Origin: Daldinia sp. FL1419
Lineage: Eukaryota > Ascomycota > Sordariomycetes > Xylariales > Hypoxylaceae
NCBI GenBank assembly: GCA_025201765.1
Contig: MU623472.1
Span: 32,907-96,906 of the forward strand
DNA: 64,000 nucleotides
Direction: 5' to 3'
In this document: positions 51,621 to 62,955 of the stretch, piece by piece
Layout of the letters: the number at the start of each line of letters is the position of its first letter
Position numbering within the stretch: position 1 is the first letter of the stretch
Translations under genes and position numbers: made by a program
Notes under the pieces: model-generated
Databases searched by the model: none
What the model was told of the DNA's origin: nothing
Seen by the model: only the letters and a program-made list of their open reading frames with translations

Positions 51621-52260
51621 GAGAAAATGGGGTCTCCCCATTATTGCTTAAACATTAGATATATATATTATAAAAGTTAGGGTTAATTAGAGTATTGAAT
51701 AGAAAGGATACCAATATCCTAAAAAAATTCTCTTAAATTATTAGATAGAAAGATGGGAATAATATAGGAAGGATATTGTTATGTCAACAGTTTGATTATT
51801 ACTTCCTAATATAAAGATTAATAATTAATATTTTAATTTACAAAAACACGAAATATTGATATTATTATAGATATGTATTAAGAAGATAGGATTAAAAGCC
51901 TTTTTATTTAGTAAAAAGGTTTTTGGAATAAATACCTTTAGGTATAAATGTAGTAAAAGGGAAATAATATAGCATATAATTTTTGAATATCCTAAATATA
52001 TTTCGGCACAGGCCCATCTCAAACGGAATTTAACCCCAAAAGCTTTTTTAATTAGTACAGATTATAAAAGAGTGTTATCCAACCCCAATAAAACCCCATT
52101 AATAACCTATTAATTTCTTAAACAAGTTTAATTACCCATATATAAAATAACATTATAATTTATCCAATATAAACATTTCCAGAAATTTCAAACCAAATAA
52201 GAAAAATTTATAATTAAATAAAAGGATATAAATAATAATACATTAATAGGGTCCTTTAAA

Positions 52261-53062
52261 AAGATTACGTTTACCTAGGATCGCTCTGCGCCTACTCCGA
52301 ACCGTACCCATCAGAATCATCCTCCTCCGCATCCACCTCCTCGTCCTCCTCCTTGCTTTCCTTAGTTACATACATTAGGGAATCTTAAATAAAGGCAAAT
52401 GCGTTTTCGAAAGGAAGATTATGCTTATTAGGGCTTGAGCCTAGGTACACTAGAAAATTATTAAAGATTTGTAACGGATTGTCATTAAAGAATAATAAAG
52501 TATTTAATATTATTTAAATTTTTTGAATAAAAGATTATTATAATAATAATATATATGAATAATACAGATTACCAGGGATAAAATAATATATATATACCTT
52601 TTTTTAGAATTAATTTCCTTATAAACCTTATATTGCAATTAGTAAATATTAACAGATTAAGTACGGAACAAGATTATACCACAAGATAATCATAACATCA
52701 ATAACGTTGAAACAAATAATCTTCCTAAGATTACTAGAATATACAAAAATCATAGACTTAATAAATAAAGGATTAAATATAATAAAAACAATTATTAAAT
52801 ATTATTAACAATCCTTAAACAAGCTTCTTAAAAGCCTAAAAATTCTGGAAAAGCTATAGCAAAACCTTACCAATTAATTCCTAGAATTGCGCCGAAAAGG
52901 CGTAACCACGTTCTTTGTACAGTTCTCCATCTTTGGCAAACAAGTTGTCTTTATAACGTGCAATTGTACCAGAATTATAATCCCGGCACAATATAATATT
53001 AAAATATCACATTAAATCCAGGATGCCGTGATAATCTCCAGCAAAAAAATTAAAATACTTAA
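52261..53062. other. Unassigned repeat-desert segment with a GC-rich patch
   Basis: About 800 bp between the LINE and the first X element. Positions 52,270-52,375 have near-normal GC and, read on the - strand, an acidic run (KEEDEEVDAEEDDSDGYGSE) followed by a stop. A second less-mutated patch lies at 52,890-53,000. I cannot place either in a known element. Confidence 0.5.
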
Positions 53063-53804
53063 GGAAGGTCAGTAATAAGATGAAATTGGAGAGATATTAG
53101 AATATTTACAAATATATAAACTTTTTTTTGCTTAATATAGTACATATATGAAAACAAAATGGGTTTTTCAAAATAGTACTGAACTATAAATGCAACAAAT
53201 ATAGTGATATTATATTGTAATATTGCAGAACATAAGTAAGGTATACAAAGAGGATTAAGGTTAGCTAAGAAGGGCTACAGGTTAGTAGTACTATTTTGAG
53301 CTATTTTAAAGAATAAATATAATATTATAATATTAAAAAGAGGGTTGTAAAAGTAAGAATGGGTAATGGCTTTTTATAGAGATGTGAAATTATTTATATA
53401 TATTTATACCCTATATAGACTGTATATACCCCAGCCCTCCCCCGGAACAACCTCTTTGCGATGCAATAACATTTTTATTATTTATAAAGAAAATAATAAA
53501 GCCATCTTAGACCTTGTTGTTGCCCCACACCTGGGCCACCACCATATTATTTCACAAAGTTTAAGCATTATAATATATAAATTATTTTTCTATATTAAAA
53601 TTTAATTATTTTTATTAAAAGGTAAGTTCCAATAGGAATATAGGGTAAAGCCAAAGCTATAATAATGTAATTTATTTGGATAGGTAGTGGGTAGGTTTTC
53701 TCCGGAACACAGTTCCTACCCGGAACAAATACCAAGAGATAGACCAGATACCTGTAATATATTCTAGGTAAATCGGGGTAGTAATAAATAAATAAATAAA
53801 TAAA
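53063..53804 (+). mobile_element. X element copy A: about 740-bp non-LTR element with (TAAA)n tail
   Basis: It starts GGAAGGTCAGTAATAAGAT and ends in a run of TAAA repeats after GGGGTAGTAA. It aligns end to end with copy C (62,199-62,942); lengths are 742 and 744 bp. The region near the 3' end (TTTTCTCCGGAACACAGTTC, then TACCTGTAATATATTCTAGG) is the best-preserved part. The constant 5' end, short length and simple-repeat tail suggest a nonautonomous LINE-mobilised (SINE-like) family. An open frame at 53,366-53,605 has no domain. No target duplication was found for this copy. Confidence 0.78.
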
Positions 53805-54774
53805 TTTTATATAAAAATAATAATAATTTTTTTTTTTTTCAGGAAATAAATTTAAATTTCCTAAACTATTACCAATTAATTTATTCTTATTTTCAGGACC
53901 ACCTCCACAACCAAGCGCAGAAAACCAACCTAACGGAAATTATAATTCTTTTTATTTGATGGTATAATTATTTAAGCCTATAGGTAGCCTATTTGGATAA
54001 GTTTTTATATTAATTGGAAATGTTTATTATTAAATCTTTTATAAAATTTTTTCTTAATGAGTACCTAATAAGATATATTTATCTACTATAGTAGGCCATT
54101 TTAAAAAAGTTTGGAATAAGGAGTTTAATTATATAAGTAAATCATATAATATTTTTAAAAACAAATTTCAATTTTTCTTAGATATGTATTATTTAAAAAA
54201 GATATGATAGATATAATTCTATACTTTATTCTTCATTATTTTTTTTTTTGGAAGAGTAGTATTATACTTTATCCATAAGGTTTTTTAATATTAGTATTTT
54301 ATAGATATATATTTAATTATAGAATAATATTTTAATATTAAGTAAAATAAAATCCAATATTACTGTAATTGGATTATTATAATTTTTTTAAGTATTAAAA
54401 TAGAAAAATAAAGTTAAAGGAAGAATAATATTTAGATTTTTAAAAATTTTATTAATAAATTATTATTATATTAAAAAGTATTTGATTTAGAATTTAAAAA
54501 AAAGTAGTAATTTATAGTAATAATTTAATATATTTATTAATTATTACTTAAATTTTAATTTAATTTTTTTAAATTAATAATTTAAATTAAGGAATTAGTT
54601 AATAAATTTTGAATATTAATTAAGAATCATAATTTAATAAAAGGAATAAAGCAATTTTTAATTAAAAGAAATAATAATTATAAAAATAATATATTCTATA
54701 TTAAATATAAATATTATTATAATAATAAAAATAATAAATATAATTTTAAATAATTTTTAAAAATATGGAAATGT
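53805..54774 (+). mobile_element. Copia element Y2, 5' gag part
   Basis: Aligns with Y1 from about 56,640 to 57,240 (shared AAATAAAGTTAARGGAAGA near 54,405, and the KYYYNNKN-rich gag). A less-mutated piece at 53,900-53,945 retains CCACCTCCACAACCAAGC. The older, more AT-shifted of the two Y copies; it continues at 61,309 and 62,956. Confidence 0.72.
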
Positions 54775-54788
54775 TATTATTAGATATG
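54775..54788 (+). repeat. Left 14-bp target duplication of X element copy B
   Basis: TATTATTAGATATG here is repeated exactly at 61,295-61,308, directly after the TAAA tail. It marks the insertion of X copy B into Y2. Confidence 0.85.
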
Positions 54789-54858
54789 CGGGCCGCCGCC
54801 ACACCACTTCACGTAGCTGGCATCGGGCCGCCGCCACACCACTTCACGTAGTTGGCAT
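54789..54858 (+). repeat. Unmutated 35-bp tandem duplication
   Basis: Units at 54,789-54,823 and 54,824-54,858 differ at one position (C/T). Each is GC-rich with several CpG sites. The homologous 35 bases in X copy C (about 62,665-62,699) differ from the first unit at 15 positions, all C-to-T or G-to-A. Confidence 0.92.
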
Positions 54859-55030
54859 TGTAACACATAAAGCAGTTTTCTATATTAAGGTTTAATTATT
54901 TTTATTAAAAAGTGAGTTTTAATAGGAATACAGGGTGAAATCAAAGTTATAACAATGTAGCTTGTTCGGATAGGCGGTAGGTAGGTTTTCTCCGGAACAC
55001 AGTTCCTACCCAGAACAAATATTAAGAGAT
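54789..55030 (+). mobile_element. X element copy B, left part (5'-truncated)
   Basis: Starts inside the X consensus (at about A-copy position 53,532) with a 35-bp unit in two tandem copies, then follows copies A and C closely. It is interrupted at 55,030 by Copia Y1 and continues at 61,231-61,294. The 5' truncation, TAAA tail and 14-bp target duplication together indicate LINE-type target-primed insertion. Confidence 0.85.
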
Positions 55031-55234
55031 TGATGATTGTATGACTTATGTCCTCAGTCTGGCATATAATACTTAAGAAGTACTCATATATCTATTATTA
55101 TATAAAAATAGGTTTCCCACCTATTTCTCATAGATAGTTTTTTATTTTAAATAATTACAATATATTAATTTTATTTTTATTATTATTTGTTTTATTATTA
55201 TTTTACTTTTATTTTATGTATGTATCTACTAATA
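55031..55234 (+). repeat. 5' LTR of Copia Y1
   Basis: 204 bp, starting TGATGATTGTATGAC. Same length as the 3' LTR, with differences mostly C/T and G/A. Confidence 0.92.
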
Positions 55235-57509
55235 TTGATTAATGTTGTTAGATAGTTAGTAATATAGATTAATAAAATTAGAAGAATTATTATTATAATA
55301 ATTTGGAAACCTTCATTATAATAATATAAATAATATTAATATTATACTTTTAATTACTTTTATAACAAATAATTATTATTTAATATTATTTAACTTTTAA
55401 GATATATACCTTTTTGAATCACTATTTTTATCATTATATTCATCTTTAATACCCATCCCTACAATATCTTAACCAAAAAATTTAATGTAAATATAAAATT
55501 ATGTCTTATTTAATAACATAAATATTATTCAAGTAAAAAATATGGATATATTTTGCAAATTAATAAAATACTTACCCTTCTGAAGTATAATATTCATTAA
55601 TTAATTTAATTATAAGATTATAAAATAAATAAATATTATTCTTGTAAATATAATTTCCAAATAGAAGGTAATTTAGGTATTACAGGCAATAAGAAATTTT
55701 AAAATCATAGATCTAAATTCCTTATATATACGTACACCTAATAAAATACTAATTAAATATAAGGAATATTTTAGGAAATTTATTACAAATAATTTCACCA
55801 ATATATCAAAGCCAATTAAAATTACCTTGTAAATGGTATTAATATAAAGAAATATTTATATGGGAAGATTAAATGTTAATTATATAGAAGTATTTGGTAA
55901 CCTTATATCTATAAGTAAATTATTATAATGGAATTTAGATAAATTGAAGGTTATAAAATTTAAATGGCCTAATATGTTAATATGGAAAGTATTAATAATT
56001 AATATTGAAAAAAGATTAGTACATCCTGGTATAAGAATAATTGCTTAAGTAGTAATACTTATATAACAATAATAACTAGCAATTTATAATTTATAAATAC
56101 TTATTCATTAAATCATACAAATGGAATAACCAAATATCACCTTTTATAATTCTTTTTACCTTATATAATATATGTTTTTTACCCTACAACCATTACCACC
56201 TAACCCTTTTTTTATTCCCAATACCTTATTAACAACCTAAATAAAACCCATTTCGTAACCCTTTCCCCCCTTAACCACAATTCTATCACACCAATTATCA
56301 CCTTATCCCTATCTTATAGAATTCTATCATAACCCCCAAAGGATTTAAAGATTTTCTAATTAATTAAAATAATCTTGGCAAAGGAATTAACTGGTACTTA
56401 ATATTCCTCCTAGGCCCCTTCCTTAATAAGGATCCCTAATATTTGCCCAACTACTATTATTTCTACCTTTTTCAATTTACCTTACCTATCTTATACAATA
56501 GGGATATAACTTAGGTTATAATCCTGGATATAGTATAGGCCTTATATTAGCCCAACCCCCCCCTCCAACCCCAAGAAATGGTTTTAGATTCCTTAAATTG
56601 CCATTAAGTGGTTCATATATGATTACAACGCTATTCTCAGGCGCTGGAACAGGTGGAAGGAACTAACCAACAGGAGGCTACAATTCCTCCTTCCTAATAG
56701 CACCATTATTTACATAAAAAAGAATCCTTTAAAACCAAATTCTTATACTTATTAATAATTAATAAATACTAACCTACTTCATAATCCCCCCAAAATATAT
56801 TCCTAACAAAATATACCCATCTATTATTATAAAATATTTCAAAAAAACCTAAAACACCAATAATAATTATATTAAAAAATTATATAATATTTTCAAAAAT
56901 AAATTTAAATTCTTTTTGAAAACATATTTTATAACAAATATATATCCATTATAATTCCATACTATATTCTTATTAATACTAACAAAAAGAATATTCCTTT
57001 ACTTCCTATATAATATTCTTTAACATTAATGTTTTATTAATATATATCTTACCTTACAATATTATTTTAATATTATAGAAAATAAAAACCAATACCATTA
57101 AGATTAGATAAGTACCATTTTCTTTAATATTAAGGTAAAAAAATAAAGTTAAGGGAAGATAAATATAGAAATATTATAAATTTTACTTGATAAATTATAA
57201 TTATGTTAAAGAATATTTGGCTTTAATTATAAAGAAGAATTATAGTTTATTACAATTATTCATAGGGTATATCAAGGTGTACCATAGTTTTAAAACGCGT
57301 TTTTTAAGTTATTAAGGATAATTATAGCTTTAATTGATAAACTTTAAATATCCTTCCAAAATCACAAAGTTATAAAAGTGCCACAGCAATTTGTAACCAA
57401 CAACATCAATAAAAATAATAATAAAAAAATCTATAACAATTATATCAACAAAAAGTACCATAAGAACAATAAAAATGAAAAATATACCTTTAAACAACCT
57501 GAGAAGGCT

Positions 57510-60500
57510 TGGAAACATAAATATTAGGTATGTAAAAAAGAAGATTACTAATTTATTAAACATCCAAAAATTAATTACAAAAAAGCCAAAAAAAATTAGA
57601 AAGTTAAATACGGTATATTTAAAAAGAATTATGCAATTTTTCTAGTAGATTATAAAAGATTTAAAGATTAAAGCTCAAAACAAAAGGACAACAATATTTA
57701 TAATATAGCCCCAGAACTAGAAAATAATAAAGATATATAGTTTATGGTAGTAGCATACCTATCTAACCAAGCATTTTACTATTGCGTTACGGCCTTTATT
57801 CCCTCAGTAATTGAAAAAACTAATACCATCTTTATCCTGGACTAATACACGAAAACTGTATTCTAAAATATCATACCAGACATTAAAACTGCCTATGTCT
57901 TAATAGTAGGTAAAGGATAATACTTTATTCTTATTAACGAACATCCTGATTAGAAGCTCAAAATAAACTATACCCATACCAAAAAAACTAATATTAAATT
58001 TAAAAATAAATTTTCTATCAAATTATTAAATATGGTTATGGTTGATATCTTATTTAATAATATAAATTTTTATATTATAGAGTTGGATATATTGTTCTTT
58101 CTTTCGATTAAAGATATGGACCGTCTAAAAATATACCTCAATAATGTTACCAACTAATTAATATATAAAAATAATGTAATAATCAATATTAAACAAAAAT
58201 GGGAACACCTATAATTTCATTTAAACAATATTACCTACTTCATAAAAACAGAGTTACAACACCTGTACACCTATTTTAATTATTTTATAGTTAAGAAGTT
58301 CTACAATTTCTTGAATAAAGTTAACTATAATATTAATATAAATAATTTTAAGGAAATTAATAAGTTTTACTACCATTACTAAATTAAAAGTAAAAATCCA
58401 TAGAAGTTCAAATTTATTCTTAAAAATTCTAATATGAATTTCAACTATAAGGTAATTATTAATATTATATATTTAAAAAGATAATTGATTTTATATGTGG
58501 TTGATACTATTATTAGTTTTTAAGCAATATAATTTATAAAAGGCATTACGGCTAAAGAAATATGGGAAATATTAAAAAAATATTAGATTGATACCTATTT
58601 TAGCCCTTCAAATATCATCTCCCATAATATAAGAACAAACTTTAATAACCTGGAATTTCAAAATAAAATACGTATTATTGGAATTATATGTTATTAGGTA
58701 CTGGTTAAAGTACATTAGTTTATCGGTAAAGTAGAAGGGTACCACAATTTAGTCCGCCGGGCTTATAAGATAATTACGGACAAACTCTAAGGTTTTGACT
58801 TAAGGGCAGCACAGTTACAAATGGCTATGAAAACAGTTAATAACATAATTAATCCCAACGGATTAATTCTTACATTACTTATCTTTAAAACCTACCCTAG
58901 AATTAATATGGATTCACCACCTACACCTACCCAAACTTATTGTACCCTGGCAATACAGAAAGTTATAACTGAAATCAAAAAGATCAAATTACAACACTCT
59001 ATTCAAAATGTACTCAACACTCGTAATAGCCCTAACACCACAAAAACGCTGCCTATATCTCTACCTATTAATAATAAAATTTTTATCTACCAAAAAAAAG
59101 GTAAATAAAAAGATTCTTATAAAATTATTACAGTTACTAACAAGGATATCACTATAACATCTAACACATCCAGAAGAACATCTACATTCCAGAACTCCCA
59201 CGTCAAATCCTACACTCAACCTAAAAACAACCTAGTACCTACCAAGGAACTCCAAATACAACTACCCAAACCCACATTCAACCCAAACAATTATAAAATA
59301 ATCCCAGAAGAAAACCTCATACATACCAACAATTTTTCATACATCAATATTCTATACCTTAACAACAAAAAACAAAATAATTTAACCTTAACACTTCAAC
59401 TACACACAACAAAAAAGATCATTACCATAAAAAAACCATACAAAATATTAAACATAAAAAAACTTAATACATTATTTAATAAAGGAATCTTACAACCCGA
59501 AATATATAACACATCAATTCATCAAGAAGCAACAATCTTTAAATCATAAATAATCCGCAAAATAAAAAAAAAAAATACACCAGCACCCTACAAAAAATCA
59601 AAGTTTATTATCCAAAGCTATGGTAATCCTAACAAAAAATTCATCATAATATATGTTCCTACTATTTAAAGGGTAAGTTAATGTTTTATTCTAACCCTAA
59701 CTCCAATTCTCCAACATCAAAACATAAAAATCATAATAAAAAACATTATTATAATATATATTTAATTTAAGATACCTATATAATAGATAATATTTATACA
59801 ACTACTAATAAAATTAAAAAGTAAATATCTTAAAAAGATATTATTACATATTATTAAATTATTATATAGTTTAACTAAATTAAAAATATATTAATTTAAA
59901 ATTTATTTATATTATTATTAATAGGAACTTAATATAAAGCCATTAACATTCAATCCATACCTATTAATAACAGATATAATCTTATTCAAAATTACAAGCT
60001 TTTAAATAAATAATATTTTAAATATTAGTATTATAGAATTCTTGGTAACAGAAGATAAAACATTTACCAAAATTAAGATTAAAGTATACCCCTAGAAGAT
60101 ATTAAACACTAGAACTAAAGATTTCAATAACTCGCATCTTATTATCCATAAGGAAAACTATGATATAACCACTGTACAAAAGGGACAAATTAAGAAACTT
60201 AAACAGTTAGACGTAAAATCACCAGATATAATTAAAAAATTTATTAAGCAACAAGTACAAAAAATGTACATCTCTTCCATTTGCCAACCTAAAACAGCTT
60301 TCAACTATTCAACAACGGCCCAACATTTAGAACCAAATCCTAAAAAAATAAAAATTCTTAATACCTAAATTAAGTGGTAAATAGATAATTAATTACAAAA
60401 ATTTAACTATATCAATTTAAATCCCTAAAATTTACACTTATACATCTTTATTAATAACTTATTTATAAATAATAAAAACCTAAACTCACAAATTAATTAT

Positions 60501-60990
60501 ATTATTATATTAAGTAATAAAAAATTAATTAATTAAAATAATAAAATCTAAATTATTAATAATATTATTCATTAATTATCTACTAAATGCAAATATGTCA
60601 TTTGGAATATATTTGCCAACGAAATCTATAGAATAGTTTAAGGTTTTAATATTGAATATATTATTTATTATATAATTAACACTATTTTGAAATATTTTTT
60701 ATTATTTAAGGCTTTATTGATCTTGTATATTAATTTATTTTTCTTATATTAATGTTTTATTTAGATGGGTAGTATTAATGAGAAGAGGTTAATGATTAAT
60801 TTAATGGCTTTATAATAATTATATAAAAATTGGGAGATTAATGATATTTGGTGGATTTATGGTACATGTAATCCTGCGGATGCTATAATAAAAGCATTTT
60901 TAAATAAGGTTATATAAATATTGGTAAAAAATAATTAAATTAATTTACAATTAGAGGAATAAGTAAAGTAAAAATTAGGTATTAGGTTTG
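57510..60990 (+). pseudogene. Copia Y1 polyprotein remnant
   Basis: Recognisable in order: a zinc-knuckle region KHKY-VCKKEDY-FIKHPKN; a protease-like stretch with NIIPDIKTAY where DTGAA is usual, then SIKDMDRLKIYLNNVTN; integrase with YVVDTI and IGKVEGYHNLVRRAYKIIT; an open piece at 58,821-59,108 starting MAMKTVNNIINPNGLILTLL and ending in LNTRNSPNTTKTLPISLPIN; reverse transcriptase-linked KMYISSICQPKTAFNYST at about 60,255-60,310; and C-terminal INDIWWIYGTCNPAD at about 60,837-60,880. The middle integrase Asp is Asn. This belongs to a fungal Copia lineage with an unusual protease-integrase spacing. No function remains. Confidence 0.85.
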
Positions 60991-61021
60991 TAATATAGTT
61001 ATGAAAAGAAAATAGAATGAG

Positions 61022-61225
61022 TGATAATTATATGATTTATGTCTTTAATTTGATATATAACATTTAAGAAATATTTATGTATTTATTATTATATAAAGAT
61101 AGGTTTTCCATTTATCTTTTATAAATAACTTTTTACTTTAAACAACTATAATATACCAATCTCACCCCTATTATTATTTGCTTTATTGTTATTTTACTTT
61201 TATCTTACGTATGTACCTACCAACA
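61022..61225 (+). repeat. 3' LTR of Copia Y1
   Basis: 204 bp, starting TGATAATTATATGATT and ending CTACCAACA, followed directly by the GAGAT target duplication. Confidence 0.92.
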
Positions 61226-61294
61226 GAGATGGACCAGATACCTGTAATATATTCTAGGTAAATCGGGGTAGTAATAAATAAATAAATAAATAAA
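61226..61294 (+). mobile_element. X element copy B, right part with TAAA tail
   Basis: Begins with the GAGAT duplication, then GGACCAGATACCTGTAATAT as in copy A, and ends with about five TAAA units. The 14-bp target duplication follows at 61,295. Confidence 0.88.
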
Positions 61295-61308
61295 TATTAT
61301 TAGATATG
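61295..61308 (+). repeat. Right 14-bp target duplication of X element copy B
   Basis: Exact repeat of 54,775-54,788 (TATTATTAGATATG). Removing everything between restores a continuous Y2 gag region. Confidence 0.85.
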
Positions 61309-62198
61309 TAAAAAAGAAAAATATTGGTTTATTATATATCCAGAATATAAATATAAGAAAGCCAGAAAAGAGTAGAAAATTAGAAAAGGCTTTTTTAAAA
61401 AGAATTATTTAATGTTTTTAGTTAATTATGAAAGATTTATAAATATAAATTCAGAAATTAATTAGTTAAAAAATGAAAAAATTAATTTATAAATTAATTT
61501 AAATAATAATAATAAATTATTTATAATTATAATTTATTTATTTAATTAAATCTTTTAATATTATATTAATAGCCTTTTTTTATTTAATAATTTAAAATAG
61601 GTATATTAAAAATATATTTTAGGATATTATATTTAATATTAAAATAATTTATATATTAATTATTAAGAAAGATTAATATTTTGTTTTTATTAATAAATAT
61701 TTAAATAAGAATTTAAAAATAAATATTAATTAAATTAAAGAAATTAATATTAAATTTAATAATAAATTATTTATTAAATTATTTGAAATAATTATTATTA
61801 ATATATTTATTAATTAAATAGATTTTTATATTATAGAAACTAATATTTTATTTTTTTTTCTTTTAAGGATATGGATTAATTAAGAATATATTTTAATAAT
61901 ATAATTAATTAATTAATTTATAAGGATAGTATAATAATTAAGGTTATATAGAAATGGGAATATTTATGGTTTTATTTTAAAGATATTATTTTTTTTATAA
62001 AAATTAAATTATAATAGTTATATATTTATTTTAATTATTTATTAATTAATAAATTATATATCCTATTAAATAAAATAAGTTATAATATTAATATTAATAA
62101 TATTAAAAAAATTAATAAATTTTATTATTATTATTAAATTAAAGGTAAAATTTTATAACATTTTAAATTTAATTTAAAAGATTTTAATTTAAATTTTA
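61309..62198 (+). mobile_element. Copia element Y2, middle part (zinc knuckle to GAG-pre-integrase)
   Basis: Aligns with Y1 57,530-58,430: starts in the zinc-knuckle region (TGTAAAAAAGAAAAATATTGG), then protease and GAG-pre-integrase parts, much more AT-shifted than Y1. It ends with the 13-bp target duplication of X copy C (AATTTAAATTTTA, 62,186-62,198). Confidence 0.8.
62186..62198 (+). repeat. Left 13-bp target duplication of X element copy C
   Basis: AATTTAAATTTTA is repeated exactly at 62,943-62,955 after the TAAA tail. The matching Y1 stretch (AATATGAATTTCA, about 58,431-58,443) occurs once, which supports a duplication on insertion. Confidence 0.75.
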
Positions 62199-62942
62199 GG
62201 AGGGTTAATAACGGGATAATATTGGAGAAATAATGGAGCACCTATGGATATGCAAGTTTTCTTTTACTTAATACAATGCACATATAAAAGCAAAGTGGGT
62301 TTTTTGAGGTAGTACTGGACCATAAACGCAACAAATATAGTAATATTATATTACAATATTACAAAGTGCAAATAAGGCATACAAAGAAGATTAAGGTTAA
62401 TTGAGAAGGGCTACAGGTTGGTAATACTATTTTAAACTATTTTGGAAAGCAAATATAATATTGTGATATTAAAAAAAAAATTGTAAAAGTAAGAATGTGT
62501 AATGGTTTTTTATAGAGATGTAAAATTATTTATATATATTTATATTTTACATAAACTGCATATATCTTAACTTTTTCCCAAAATAACTTTTTTATAATGT
62601 AATAATATTTTTATTATTTATTAAAAAAAATAATAAAATTATTTTAGATTTTATTATTATTCTACATACGGATTGTTACCATATTATTTCATATAATTAG
62701 CATTATAATGTATAAAATATTTTTCTATATTAAAGTTTAATTATTTCTATTAAAGGATAAATTTTAATAAGAATATAGAATGAAATTAAAATTATAATAA
62801 TATAATTTATTTGGATAGGCAGTAAGTAGGTTTTCTCTGGAACACAATTCCTACCCGGAACAAATACTAAAAGATGGACTAAATACCTGTAATATATTCT
62901 AGGTAAATCGGGATAGTAATAAATAAATAAATAAATAATAAA
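62199..62942 (+). mobile_element. X element copy C: full-length, 744 bp
   Basis: Starts GGAGGGTTAATAACGGGATA and ends with TAAA repeats. It inserted into Y2 between the GAG-pre-integrase and integrase parts. It has the 13-bp target duplication and the same ends as copy A, so the family has a defined full length of about 740 bp. Sequence is more AT-shifted than copy A in its middle. Confidence 0.82.
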
Positions 62943-62955
62943 AATTTAAATTTTA

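Larger units (their letters stand above)
47240..52260 (+). mobile_element. Tad1-like LINE (non-LTR retrotransposon), degenerate
   Basis: A 5-kb element with two coding regions on the + strand. The ORF1 region (about 47,480-48,700) ends in a gag-type double zinc knuckle from 48,341. ORF2 holds an AP-endonuclease domain (about 49,000-49,600), a reverse transcriptase (about 50,340-51,100) and a C-terminal part (to about 52,200). Patches of normal GC remain, for example 47,390-47,445, 48,805-48,885 and 49,740-49,790, so it is less mutated than the Copia copies. The 5' limit and the 3' end are estimates; no tail or target duplication was recognised. Confidence 0.82.
55031..61225 (+). mobile_element. 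Ty1/Copia-type LTR retrotransposon Y1, complete but degenerate
   Basis: 6,195 bp with two 204-bp LTRs (55,031-55,234 and 61,022-61,225), each TG...A; the right LTR ends CTACCAACA and the left CTACTAATA. A perfect 5-bp target duplication GAGAT flanks it (55,026-55,030 and 61,226-61,230). Internal order on the + strand is gag, zinc knuckle (about 57,530), protease region (57,730-58,130), GAG-pre-integrase (58,190-58,330), integrase (58,430-58,920), reverse transcriptase (59,400-60,300) and RNase H (60,400-61,000), as in Copia. Numerous stops kill it. It interrupts X copy B, so it is the youngest insertion in the nest. Confidence 0.93.

Noticed and set aside
57330..57563. 77-aa hydrophobic open frame on the - strand
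   Set aside because: Antisense to the Y1 gag/zinc-knuckle region, driven by AT-rich codons.
53063..62942. X copies A and C first looked like long LTRs flanking one element
   Set aside because: They end in TAAA tails, have 13-14 bp target duplications, and the Y2 sequence continues in register on both sides of copy C; a third, truncated copy lies between.
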